DNA from: Isotricha intestinalis
Lineage: Eukaryota; Ciliophora; Litostomatea; Vestibuliferida; Isotrichidae
Direction: 5' to 3'
Length of the DNA: 16,264 bases
Assembly: GCA_023807065.1 (NCBI GenBank)
Contig: JAJJLU010000855.1
Location: forward strand, 1-16,264
Part shown: positions 1-8,543 of the stretch, piece after piece
How positions within the stretch are numbered: the stretch's first letter is position 1
Layout of the letters: each line of letters opens with the position of its first letter
Made by a program: the position numbers and the translations under genes
Notes under the pieces: model-generated
Seen by the model: only the letters and a program-made list of their open reading frames with translations
What the model was told of the DNA's origin: nothing
Databases searched by the model: none

Positions 1-45
1 CCCAATCCCCAATCCCCAATCCCCAATCCCCAATCCCCAATCCCC
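1..45. repeat. Telomere, CCCCAAT 7-mer array
   Basis: Five perfect CCCCAAT units follow a partial CCCAAT, and the array ends in CCCC before ordinary AT-rich DNA. The complementary strand reads (TTGGGGA)n towards the end of the molecule. This is the C-strand-in orientation expected of a left chromosome end. The unit is one A longer than the Tetrahymena/Paramecium TTGGGG type and lacks the TTTTGGGG of spirotrich ciliates. The perfect array and its position at the extreme end make a telomere far more likely than an interstitial microsatellite. Confidence 0.93.
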
Positions 46-217
46 ATATAATAATATTTTTAATTCTATTAATACTTTATAAACATCAAAAAAATAAAAT
101 TATGAAATTAAAAATAAATTTAATAAGATAGGTAATAACATTTATAAAAAATATAGAAATTTGTTTAAAAAATAATCAAAAATAATCTATTTATCATTAT
201 ATTTAAAAAAAAAATAA

Positions 218-889
218 ATGGGAGGAGGAAAATCAAAAATAAGGGAAAAAGAAGAAGAAGAAAGAAAAAAAAAAGAAGAAGAAGAAAGGAAAAAAAAAGA
301 AGAAGAAGAAAAGCGTAAAAAAAAAGCACAATTAAATAAAATAGAATCAGTTAAACTTCAATGTAAAAAATGTAGAGATGATATGAATAAATATATAAAA
401 AGAATGGAAAAAGCAGCAGAAAAAAAAAAAATAAAAGCAAAAGAATTAGTAAAAAATAAAGAAAGTGAAAGAGCAAAAATATATTTGAGACAATGTAAAT
501 TATATAAAATTGAAATTCAAAATGCAGAAAATCAAAAAAATAAAATTGAAGAACAAATAATGCAAATTGATTCAAATACAAATTTAATTGAATGTCAAAA
601 AATACTTTCAAATGGAAATCAAATATTAAAAGAATTACAAAGTAAAAATAATATTGAAAAATGGGAAAAAATCAAAGATGATATGGACGATTTAAAAGCA
701 GAACAAGATGAAATTAATGATTTTCTTAAAAATAATAATATTAATGAAGACGAATATAATGAAGATATTTTAAAAGAAATGGAAAATATGGAAAAAGAAT
801 TAAATTTACCTAATGCAAATAGTGGAAAAATTATTATTGATAATAAAGAAGAAAAAGATGAAAAAGAAGAAAAAAAAATTTCTGTTTAA
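218..889 (+). CDS. Vps20/CHMP6-like ESCRT-III subunit (Snf7 family)
   Basis: This 223-aa protein is a likely ESCRT-III subunit, which in other eukaryotes bridges ESCRT-II to Snf7 polymers during endosomal budding and membrane scission. It starts MGGGKSK, with Gly2 placed for N-myristoylation as in CHMP6. Residues 10-36 are a highly charged repeat of EEEE and RKKK blocks that extends the basic first helix. From about residue 83 the match to CHMP6 is close: SERAKIYL, then QNAENQKNKIEEQIMQID, then a CQKILSNGNQILKELQ helix, then the acidic region around DDMDDLKAEQDEINDFL. The acidic C-terminal helix (about 177-196) ends in ELNLP, where CHMP6 carries its MIT-interacting motif. Length is close to the family norm of about 200. 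The ATG follows an A-rich leader. The stop lies 119 bp from the convergent PAS gene. The family call is strong; Vps20 rather than another Snf7 paralogue rests on the N-terminal glycine and the ERAK helix. Confidence 0.85.
   Translation: MGGGKSKIREKEEEERKKKEEEERKKKEEEEKRKKKAQLNKIESVKLQCKKCRDDMNKYIKRMEKAAEKKKIKAKELVKNKESERAKIYLRQCKLYKIEIQNAENQKNKIEEQIMQIDSNTNLIECQKILSNGNQILKELQSKNNIEKWEKIKDDMDDLKAEQDEINDFLKNNNINEDEYNEDILKEMENMEKELNLPNANSGKIIIDNKEEKDEKEEKKISV
245..325 (+). repeat. In-frame purine repeat encoding EEEE/RKKK blocks
   Basis: The strand here is an almost pure A/G tract of alternating GAA-rich and AAA-rich blocks. It encodes three copies of a glutamate block followed by a basic block, at residues 10-36 of the Vps20-like protein. 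Period is about 24-27 nt. The repeat could vary in copy number by slippage without changing frame. Confidence 0.75.
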
Positions 890-1008
890 TATAAATTATT
901 TTTTTTAAAAAAAATTAGTTCATTAATAAGTTTATTTCTTATAAAAGTATAATACAATTTTATTCTAATTTTAATTACATATATATTAAATATTTATATA
1001 ATTTAAAT

Positions 1009-4000
1009 TTATTGATTTTGAATATTATTACCATTCAATTTTTTTTCAATTCCTAATAATTTTTCAATATTAGATAAAGAAGCAAGAACTTCTTTTGGAA
1101 TAATAGAAAGCATATTTTTAGTTTTATAAATAATTGAATTTAAACTTCTAATAAAAGGAATCCAAATAAAAATAAATGCTAAAAAAATAATACTAATATA
1201 TAAAATAACTGCAATTACAAATTTTAAATACGCTTGTTCTGAAAATTTTTCCATTACATCAATAGTTAATTGTTTAATATTTATAAAAAAAGGAATTGTT
1301 ATACTTTGCATCATAATATTTAAATTAACAACACTTTGAACATTAAAAAAAATAATAGGATCGTTAGAATAATATAATAATTCTTTTTCATTAAGAATAG
1401 ATTTTTTAACATAATCGTCAATTCCAGTCAAAGTTAAATTATTCATAGGTTTAGATGTATTAATATAAATAGGATAAATATCTTTAATAAATCTAATTTC
1501 TTCAACTAAATATGAATTCATTATTATATAACCATATTGAGTTCCTCCATTTTCAAAATTTATACATTCTTCAATATTTAAAAAATATTCATTTGATCTA
1601 TAAGTACAAGGAGGTCGAGAATTTATATAATTATATCTTTTTTCAAAATTATATGGTAATCTTGTTTTATGATGATTCATTATATCTAAAGAGTCTTTTC
1701 TAATTACATATATTTGCTCTAATAAATATGTTAATCTTGAAAAAGAATTTTCACAATTTGTTGTTGAATTTATATCAAATATATATTCTCTTAAAGAATT
1801 AAATGCTTCATAAAATGAATTTTCTATTATTATTTCTTTTTCAAAATATTCTGCATTTATTACTGTTTGATTAAAGAAATTATAACAAAAAAGAAAAAGC
1901 ACAGATAAAAAAGTATTAATAAAAATTAATAAAATTATTATTTTTATTTTAAAAATTCTCGACAATTGAAGAGGTTTATTTTTTTTATTATTTTTAAAAT
2001 TATTATTATTATCTTTTGAATTATCTAATTGAGTAATTAAATTTTCTTCTGAATATAAACTTCCATTATAACTAATTGAATCATTAAATTCATCGTCGTC
2101 TTCACTATGTATTTTTTTACTGAAATTTTCACATTTTTCAAGAGAATATCTTATTGTTTTAGTGCCAATTTCAAAAAAAACTTCAATATAACTTTCTTTT
2201 TTTTTAGCAACTCCATTATAAGCATAAATAAGAATAAAATAAATTAATATTAAAATTAATAATTCACCCCAATAAGAAATAATCCAAATTTTCTTAATAA
2301 ATTTAACATTTTTATATAATTCATCCATAAAAATTGTACATTGTTTTTTATAAGAAATTAAAAGAATATTTAAAGAATTTTTAAGAAAAAAATAAGTATC
2401 TTGTTCTGTAGGAATAATTTGAGATAAATTTTTAATAAGAATATTATATAAAGCAGTAGAAGCTTCAATAAAAGAACTTTGCATTGTTGTTTGAATAATT
2501 TTAATAGATAAATCACTTTGAATATTTTCAGTTTCAATAAAATCTTCATATAATTTTTTATAAGCAGAATCTGAAAAACTAAAAGTTGAAGATGAAGTTA
2601 AAGTTATTAATTCTTGCATTTCAAAAAATATATCCATTGATTTTTTATATATTGAATTTATATATTTTTCTCTTGAGGATCTTGAAGGAATTGAAGTATA
2701 ATTTTCATTATTTAATAATATTAATTCTTTTACATAATATGAACTTACACTATTATAAACTAATAATCTATATGATATTGTTACTAAATTTCCTATTTTT
2801 TTTAATTTGTTTTGAGAAAAAAAAATAAAAAATAAATTTAATCCTCCAATTCCAATAAATATTAAAAATACTAATATTGATATTTTATTTAAGAGAGAAA
2901 TGCTTTCTTGTGATTCTTGTTTCTTTAAAGCATATTCTATTTCTTTTATTACTGAATTTTCTTGTAAATTATCTTCTTCATTATCTTGATTTATAATAGT
3001 ATGTAAATTTGATTCATAATTAATTGAATGCTTTTTTATATTTAATGACTCATTATTATTATCTTCAATATTAGTATCTTCTTTTTCTTTTCCCTTTGTT
3101 GCTTCTTGAATTCTTTTTTCAACTTGAGTAATTTTTTCCCAATTATTATCTTCAATAAGCATATTTTTTGAATAATCATATTTAGAAAATTTAATATGAG
3201 AAAAATTAATTCGATAATATTCATCTTCTGTTTTTGTTTGATTCATTAAATTTTGAGTACTACTATGATTAATCAAATTTGAACTTTGATTTAAATTTAT
3301 ATTATCTTTAATTATATCAATTTGTTCATTATCAATAGAAGATTCATTATAATCTGAAACTTCATCATTTTCTTCTTCTTCTTCTTCTTCATTTTCTTCT
3401 TCTTTTTTTTTATTTAAAATTTTTCTTTTATTTTCTTCTTCTAATTCTTTCATTATTTCATTTTTCATATAATCTCTTAAAGAATTAGTTTCATCATTTT
3501 CATTTCCTTCATAAATTAATTTATTTATATTTAATTTAAAATTAAATTTTGATTCTGGAACAAAGTTATTATCAATTTTCAAATTTAAATCTGGATTAAT
3601 ATCAATAGAATTAATTATACTATTATTAATAAAATTATTATTTATATTAGAATTATTAGCAGTAGAATAATTAATAATATTATTATCAGTAGTATTTTTT
3701 AAATCAGAATTATTTAATTTATTTCTTGTATCGAATTGAGAATTTTTTTTCTTTATTTCTTCTTTTATTGTTGAATTATAGTTTAATTTTTTTTTCATTA
3801 TATCAGAGCGGACTAAAGGTAAAATAGTAGAATGTAATTTAATAAAATTTTTTTTTTCAAATTTAAAAACAAACCCTTCATTTTTATTATTTATTTGAAT
3901 TTCATTAACTGTTAAAATAAAATAATCATCAAAAATATTATTGATTTGACTCGTGGATTTAGGGTGAATGGAAGTTTTTAATTCAATAATTTTAGAAGAA

Positions 4001-6590
4001 ATAAATCTAGTATCAAAAAAATCCATTTTTCTCCAAGTAATTTGAATAGGTAATTTATATTTTTTATTTAATATTTTTTTTTTTAAATTCAATTTTTGTT
4101 CAGAATTTAATTGTTCATTTTCAATCGAAATATTTAAAAAATCTTCATAAAATTGTTTTATAAAAAAAGTTATTTCAACATCATTATTAAGTATACTTGA
4201 AGTAAGACCTAAATATGAAACAGCATTAGCAGTAAAATTTTGAATAAATAAAGATTTATTTGTTATAATATAACATATATTTTCTTTTTCTTCAGGAATA
4301 TTAGTATGAAAAAAAACTGAATCTTTTGAAAATGATGATACAAAAAATATTTCATTAAATTCAGTATTTATTAAAGTTACTTTAAAAGTTAAATTTATTA
4401 AATATTTAGATTTATTTTTTCCAAAAGTTTTAATTTCTCTTACTTCATTTTTATAATTTATTGTTTCTTCAACATACTTTCTTTTATATTCACTTATTTT
4501 TTTTTTTAAAACATTATTATGTTCTTTATGATAAATTTCAGGCATAATAATATCTAGATTTTTTCCTATTAATTCATTTAATTTATATCCAAAAATTTCA
4601 GAAATACTTAAAGAAGCTTTATTAATTGTTCCAAAAGAATCATCATTACCTGAAACTATAATATATTGATATTTATCGCTTGTTCCTATTTTACTTAAAT
4701 CCATATTTTCTAATTCTGTATAATGAGAAATATCAATTAAATCATTTAATTCTTCTAAAATTAATTTATATTTTAATCCTTTTTCTTTATCATTTAAAAT
4801 TTCATATGTAAAATCAGAATAAAGTTTTAATACATTTATATCATTCTTTTTTATATTTTGCATATCTTCAAAAATTTTATTTATATCTTCAACAATATTA
4901 TTTATTTCAGTTCCACATTCATTTAATTTAGTTAAATCTTCAGAACCATTTGAATGAGAAAGAAGTAATTGATTCCAAAAATTAATATATAAATTAGAAG
5001 CATTATATATTGAATTATAAAATTGAATATTTAAATTTTTATATTCTAATTCTTGAATGATTTCGAAATTACCATGATTTTCAGAAATTAATTCATTTAA
5101 TTCATCTTCAATAAACCTTTTACATCTATAAACAAGAAATTGTTGTTCTAAAGATAAATTTAATTCATTAATTCCTTTTAATATTTTTTCAGCATGTTTT
5201 CTTTTATTCATTTTTTTTAATAAATATAATGAATAAGCAAATCTTACATCTATTGAATTTGGAAATCTTGATAAACAAAGAGAAAAAAGATATTCAATAT
5301 GTTGAAATAAAAAAACTTTTCCATCATTTCCAAATTTAAGACAATTTAAATATTTTTTTAAAGCACATTCATTAATAATACAATCTTCTTCATATAATAT
5401 AATATAACCATTTAAAGTTAATGAACAATTTCTATTTAAATCTTTATTTTCAACTAAATAAATTAATTCTTGAATATGTTCTAATAATTCAGAAGGTTTT
5501 TCATTATATTTTATTTTTTTTAAAATTTTATTAACATTTTGTTTATTTCTAATTAATATAATAAAACAAAAAATAGGTTCTGTAATAAAAAAAATTCCTA
5601 AACAACCATCAAAAGTTGTATGCCTAGTAAATTTACCTATTAATAAAATAAAAGAAGCCCAAAATAAAGTAAAAGATAAAAATTGATTTAAGAAATTTAA
5701 TATATTTTTATTATATCTAATATAATAAAAATTGAAACACATAGTAATAAAAGTAAATAATAAACAAGAAAAAATTAATATATAATGAACATTTTCTCCT
5801 CCTTCTACAAAAACAAAAATAATAGTAATAAATATTTTAGTAAAAGCTAAAGCAACTTCTGGCTTAGAAGTTGTTTTTGAAATATTATTTTTTGATTTTC
5901 CTAAAGAATATTCGTAAAATATTGTTAAAGATAATAAATTTATAGGAATAAATAATACTATACTTATAACAGATAAAATACAGTTAATATAATAAATCAC
6001 ACTTTTACATTTTAAATCATCAGTATATAAATTTGTTCCATGATTAGTACAATCAAATGAAGTCATAAATACAAAAAAAATTGGAAGAAAAAAAGTTGAA
6101 GATGTTAAAGGAATAATAATTCTTGCTGTTTTTAAACTTATATTTATTGTTTGATATTTTTTTTTTGAATTATAAATTGCTATTTTTATTAATATTACAA
6201 ATATTAATAAATTTATACATACACAAAAATAAAATATTGTTAAATATACTAATTTATTTCCTTTTGAAAATGTTATTAATAAAAAATAGCTTATTACTGA
6301 ACTTATTTCTTTATAACGTTTTTTTTTTTTCCATTCAACATCAAACTATAAAAATTAAATATTAGAATATTTTTATTTACATATGAATCAAAGGGAAAAT
6401 ATAATAATTGAATATATTGAATTATTAAACTGATACATTCTAATAAAATATTTGATTTATTATCTTTTAATAAAAGGAAGAATAAATTAAATAAAGTATT
6501 TTTTATTTTTTTTTTAAATTTTACATATTTACTTTCATGTTCTGATAAATGGATTTTTAATAAAGTATCATTTGATTCATTATTTGACAT
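1009..6590 (-). CDS. Giant PAS-domain multi-pass membrane sensor (TmcB-like), two exons
   Basis: My model is complement(join(1009..6345,6381..6590)), giving 1848 aa. Exon 1 is the 70-residue start MSNNESNDTL. Exon 2 joins in frame at FDVEW and stays open to TAA. Starting only at the internal ATG (6066) would remove about three N-terminal membrane segments. Order: roughly eight membrane spans (to about 336); an alpha-helical TPR/HAT-like cytosolic region (about 400-613); a PAS domain (about 628-738) with FGYKLNELIGKNL and an IMPEIYHKEH end; a weaker second PAS-like stretch (about 760-808); an Asn/Glu-rich linker; then spans at about 1221-1246, 1424-1447, 1535-1559 and 1778-1801. These enclose two non-cytosolic domains of about 177 and 218 residues carrying N-glycosylation sequons. 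The pattern matches the TmcB-like TPR-PAS receptors expanded in ciliates. The ligand is unknown; redox or mechanical sensing is only a guess. No kinase or cyclase domain is present. Confidence 0.82.
6346..6380 (-). other. 35-nt spliceosomal intron in the PAS sensor gene
   Basis: On the minus strand the sequence begins GTAAAT and ends TTATAG, is almost entirely A/T, and is 35 nt long. It sits in phase 0 between a codon for Tyr70 and one for Phe71. Removing it joins a 70-codon start exon to a 1779-codon frame (stop included) that is open without interruption. Retaining it shifts the frame (35 is not a multiple of 3) and stops after a 95-residue product. The reading-frame continuity is direct evidence; no transcript data were available. 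Confidence 0.8.
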
Positions 6591-6861
6591 TAATTTTCCT
6601 ATTAATAAAAATTATCTTATTATTTTTTTTTGATTTATAAAATTTTTTAATGGAGGAATAATAATTATAGATTATCGTTTTTTAGAATATCTTTGAATAT
6701 TTGAGAAATAATTTGAATTAATTTTGTTTTCATTTAATTATATAAAAAATAAAACAAAATATTATATTTAACAATAATAAAATAAAACTTTTTAAAAAAC
6801 TATTTTTATAAAATATAACAATATATATTAATAACTGTATTAATAAAATATTATAATCTAA

Positions 6862-7083
6862 TTAATCTTTTTTCAATTTTTCTCTTTCATCATATTCATA
6901 ATAATTTTGATTTTTATTATTATTTGAATTTTCAGTATTTTCATTATTATATTTTTTTAAAAGTAAAGAAGCCCCATAAGGAATTCCTATTATTGGACAA
7001 GCAATTAAAACTGCTCCAAAAGCAAAATTTTTTGCAGAAAAATCATTTTTAAAAAAATTTGAAAAAGTACTTTCACTTGACAT
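6862..7083 (-). CDS. Small single-span membrane protein, function unknown
   Basis: A 73-aa protein that I do not recognise. A short polar N-terminus (about 1-16) leads into a hydrophobic segment at about 19-42 (FAFGAVLIACPIIGIPYG and onwards). That segment is unusually rich in Gly, Ala and Pro for this genome. The rest is a hydrophilic tail rich in Asn, Glu and Lys that ends EREKLKKD. Small Gly/Pro-containing spans of this kind occur in subunits of membrane complexes and in mitochondrial inner-membrane proteins, but no family is named. It lies 271 bp upstream of the PAS gene on the same strand and diverges from the next gene across 161 bp. The hydrophobic stretch and codon pattern argue for a real gene, though the ORF is short enough to leave doubt. 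Confidence 0.5.
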   Translation of the reverse strand: MSSESTFSNFFKNDFSAKNFAFGAVLIACPIIGIPYGASLLLKKYNNENTENSNNNKNQNYYEYDEREKLKKD

Positions 7084-7244
7084 ATAATTTTATTTATTCA
7101 TTTAAAAAAAGTAGTTTTTTATACTTATTATTAATTTTTTTTATTCGTTTTTTTTTGAAATTTTTTAATATATTTAAGTTATATTTAATTATAATAAATT
7201 GAAAAAAAAAAAATCATTTCCCTAAAATTTAATTAAAAAAATAA
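7084..7244. promoter_or_regulatory. Shared divergent promoter region
   Basis: Only 161 bp separate the start codons of the divergent 73-aa and 294-aa genes, so both promoters and both 5' leaders must lie here. It contains homopolymeric T tracts nearer the left gene and A tracts just before the right ATG. No specific binding motif can be named. Confidence 0.35.
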
Positions 7245-8129
7245 ATGGAAAATCATGAAATACCAAAATTAAACATAAATGTAAATTTTGAAAAGAAAAA
7301 TCATCAAATATTAATTAATTACTTAATAAAAGTAGGTGAATTAAAGCAAATAATTTTTACTCATTTTCAAGTGGATACAATGAATTATTGTTTATATTAT
7401 AAAAATGCAAAATTACAATTTGAAGATAATAGACCACTTTCATTATTTTTTTATAATGATAAAAAACCTCTTTTATTTCTTATAGATAAAAAAACAATTT
7501 TTCCTTTCAAAAAACCTTCGACAAAAATAACAATATTTTCAAATTTAAAAGAAGAAAAAATATTAAAACAATTAATACAATTTTTCCAATTAAAAAATAT
7601 TCCCTTTAACGCAAAAGTAGATAATTCAATTAATGGAATATATAATATTCAATTCAAAAATAAAAGAATAGCAGAAGATTTTAAATTTTTTTTTGAACAA
7701 AAAAAAAAATCATATTCAAATTTAACAACATCAAGAAAAAAAAATTATGTGAAAAAATCTTTATCAACAGATAATATAAACAGAAATTATGAAATAAGAA
7801 AAATAAATAAAATAAAACTTCCAAAAATAAAAAATAACCCAAAAGATAAAACAGATTATTCTTTTATTAAAAAAACAAAAGATAATTACCAAGGAATGTA
7901 TTTATTTCCATATATGTCTGCAGAAGAAAAATATTTAAAAGAAGCTTATGAAGATAAAGTAAATTGGATTTGTAAACAAAATTTTATAGTTAGTGTTGGT
8001 CATTATAAAATGAAAGATAATTTTATTAAAAATTATGTCTCTGCTACTCCAAGTGAACCTCCTCTTTGCCATAAATTTAGAGAAGTTAATAAAAATAAAT
8101 GGATTAATAAAAAAGGATTTTTCCTTTAA
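7245..8129 (+). CDS. Conserved-looking 294-aa protein, beta-grasp-like N-terminus
   Basis: Function unknown. Residues about 8-80 have the spacing of a ubiquitin-like/beta-grasp fold: a strand pair around LNINVNF and HQILINYLI, a helix GELKQIIFTHF, then strands YCLYYKNAKL and KPLLFLIDK. Residues about 93-152 (STKITIFSNLKEEK, then GIYNIQFKNKRIAEDFKFFF) look like a second small alpha/beta domain, possibly RRM-like. A basic linker (about 153-205) follows. The C-terminus (217-294) is the most distinctive part: MYLFPYMSAEEKYLKEAYED, then NFIKNYVSATPSEPPLCHKFRE and a WINKKGFF end. It is rich in aromatics and Pro, in contrast to the Asn/Lys linker, which suggests a binding surface under selection. 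I have a weak impression of similar C-termini in ciliate hypothetical proteins but cannot confirm it. The start follows an A-rich leader ending ATAA. No membrane span or signal peptide is seen. Confidence 0.72.
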   Translation: MENHEIPKLNINVNFEKKNHQILINYLIKVGELKQIIFTHFQVDTMNYCLYYKNAKLQFEDNRPLSLFFYNDKKPLLFLIDKKTIFPFKKPSTKITIFSNLKEEKILKQLIQFFQLKNIPFNAKVDNSINGIYNIQFKNKRIAEDFKFFFEQKKKSYSNLTTSRKKNYVKKSLSTDNINRNYEIRKINKIKLPKIKNNPKDKTDYSFIKKTKDNYQGMYLFPYMSAEEKYLKEAYEDKVNWICKQNFIVSVGHYKMKDNFIKNYVSATPSEPPLCHKFREVNKNKWINKKGFFL

Positions 8130-8543
8130 GGTTTTGTTTTTATTAAAATTTTCATTTTTTTTTTTTGTATATAAGTGATTTTTATATCTTGTTTTTATTA
8201 TTGTTTATTTTTAGATAAAAAAACTTTTTTAATTTATGTTTTTTTCAGATTTTTTAGATTTTTATTTATTTTTTTCATTTTTTTATATTTTTTCAATGAT
8301 ATTTAAAACAGAATTAATAAGATAAATGAATAACTATTAAATTATTATAATAATATAATAAAATCAATAAATAAAAAAATGAAAAAAACTATTAATAAAA
8401 ACTGACTTTATTTTCAATAAATATAATAAATTAATATATAAAAACATAAAAAAGAAAAAAAAATAAAAACAAGAAACAAAAATAAAAAATTTTTACAAAC
8501 AATAAAAAAAAAATCAAATAAAAAAAAAATATAATTTAAAAAA
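8130..8543. other. Intergenic region, 414 bp, no gene seen
   Basis: The left half is T-rich (probable 3' UTR of the upstream gene). The right half, from about 8440, is strongly A-rich and is probably the 5' leader of the ATPase-like gene. No coding frame, RNA gene or clear motif was found. Confidence 0.6.

Noticed and set aside
351..611. Minus-strand frame rich in Phe and Leu opposite the Vps20-like gene
   Set aside because: It is the complement of Lys/Glu/Asn-rich codons and has no family features; the plus-strand frame is a clear ESCRT-III homologue.
2268..2275. CCCCAAT inside the PAS gene as an interstitial telomere or telomerase template
   Set aside because: A single copy lying within coding sequence (codons for a Trp-Gly-Glu stretch); no array and no RNA-like context.
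6123..6365. Plus-strand 80-codon Leu/Ile-rich frame
   Set aside because: It lies antisense to the restored 5' part of the PAS receptor exon 2 and its Leu/Phe richness is the usual complement of Lys/Asn codons.
6303..6590. Separate 95-residue minus-strand gene
   Set aside because: Its first 70 codons are better explained as exon 1 of the PAS receptor; the remainder is read-through of the 35-nt intron and a shifted frame.
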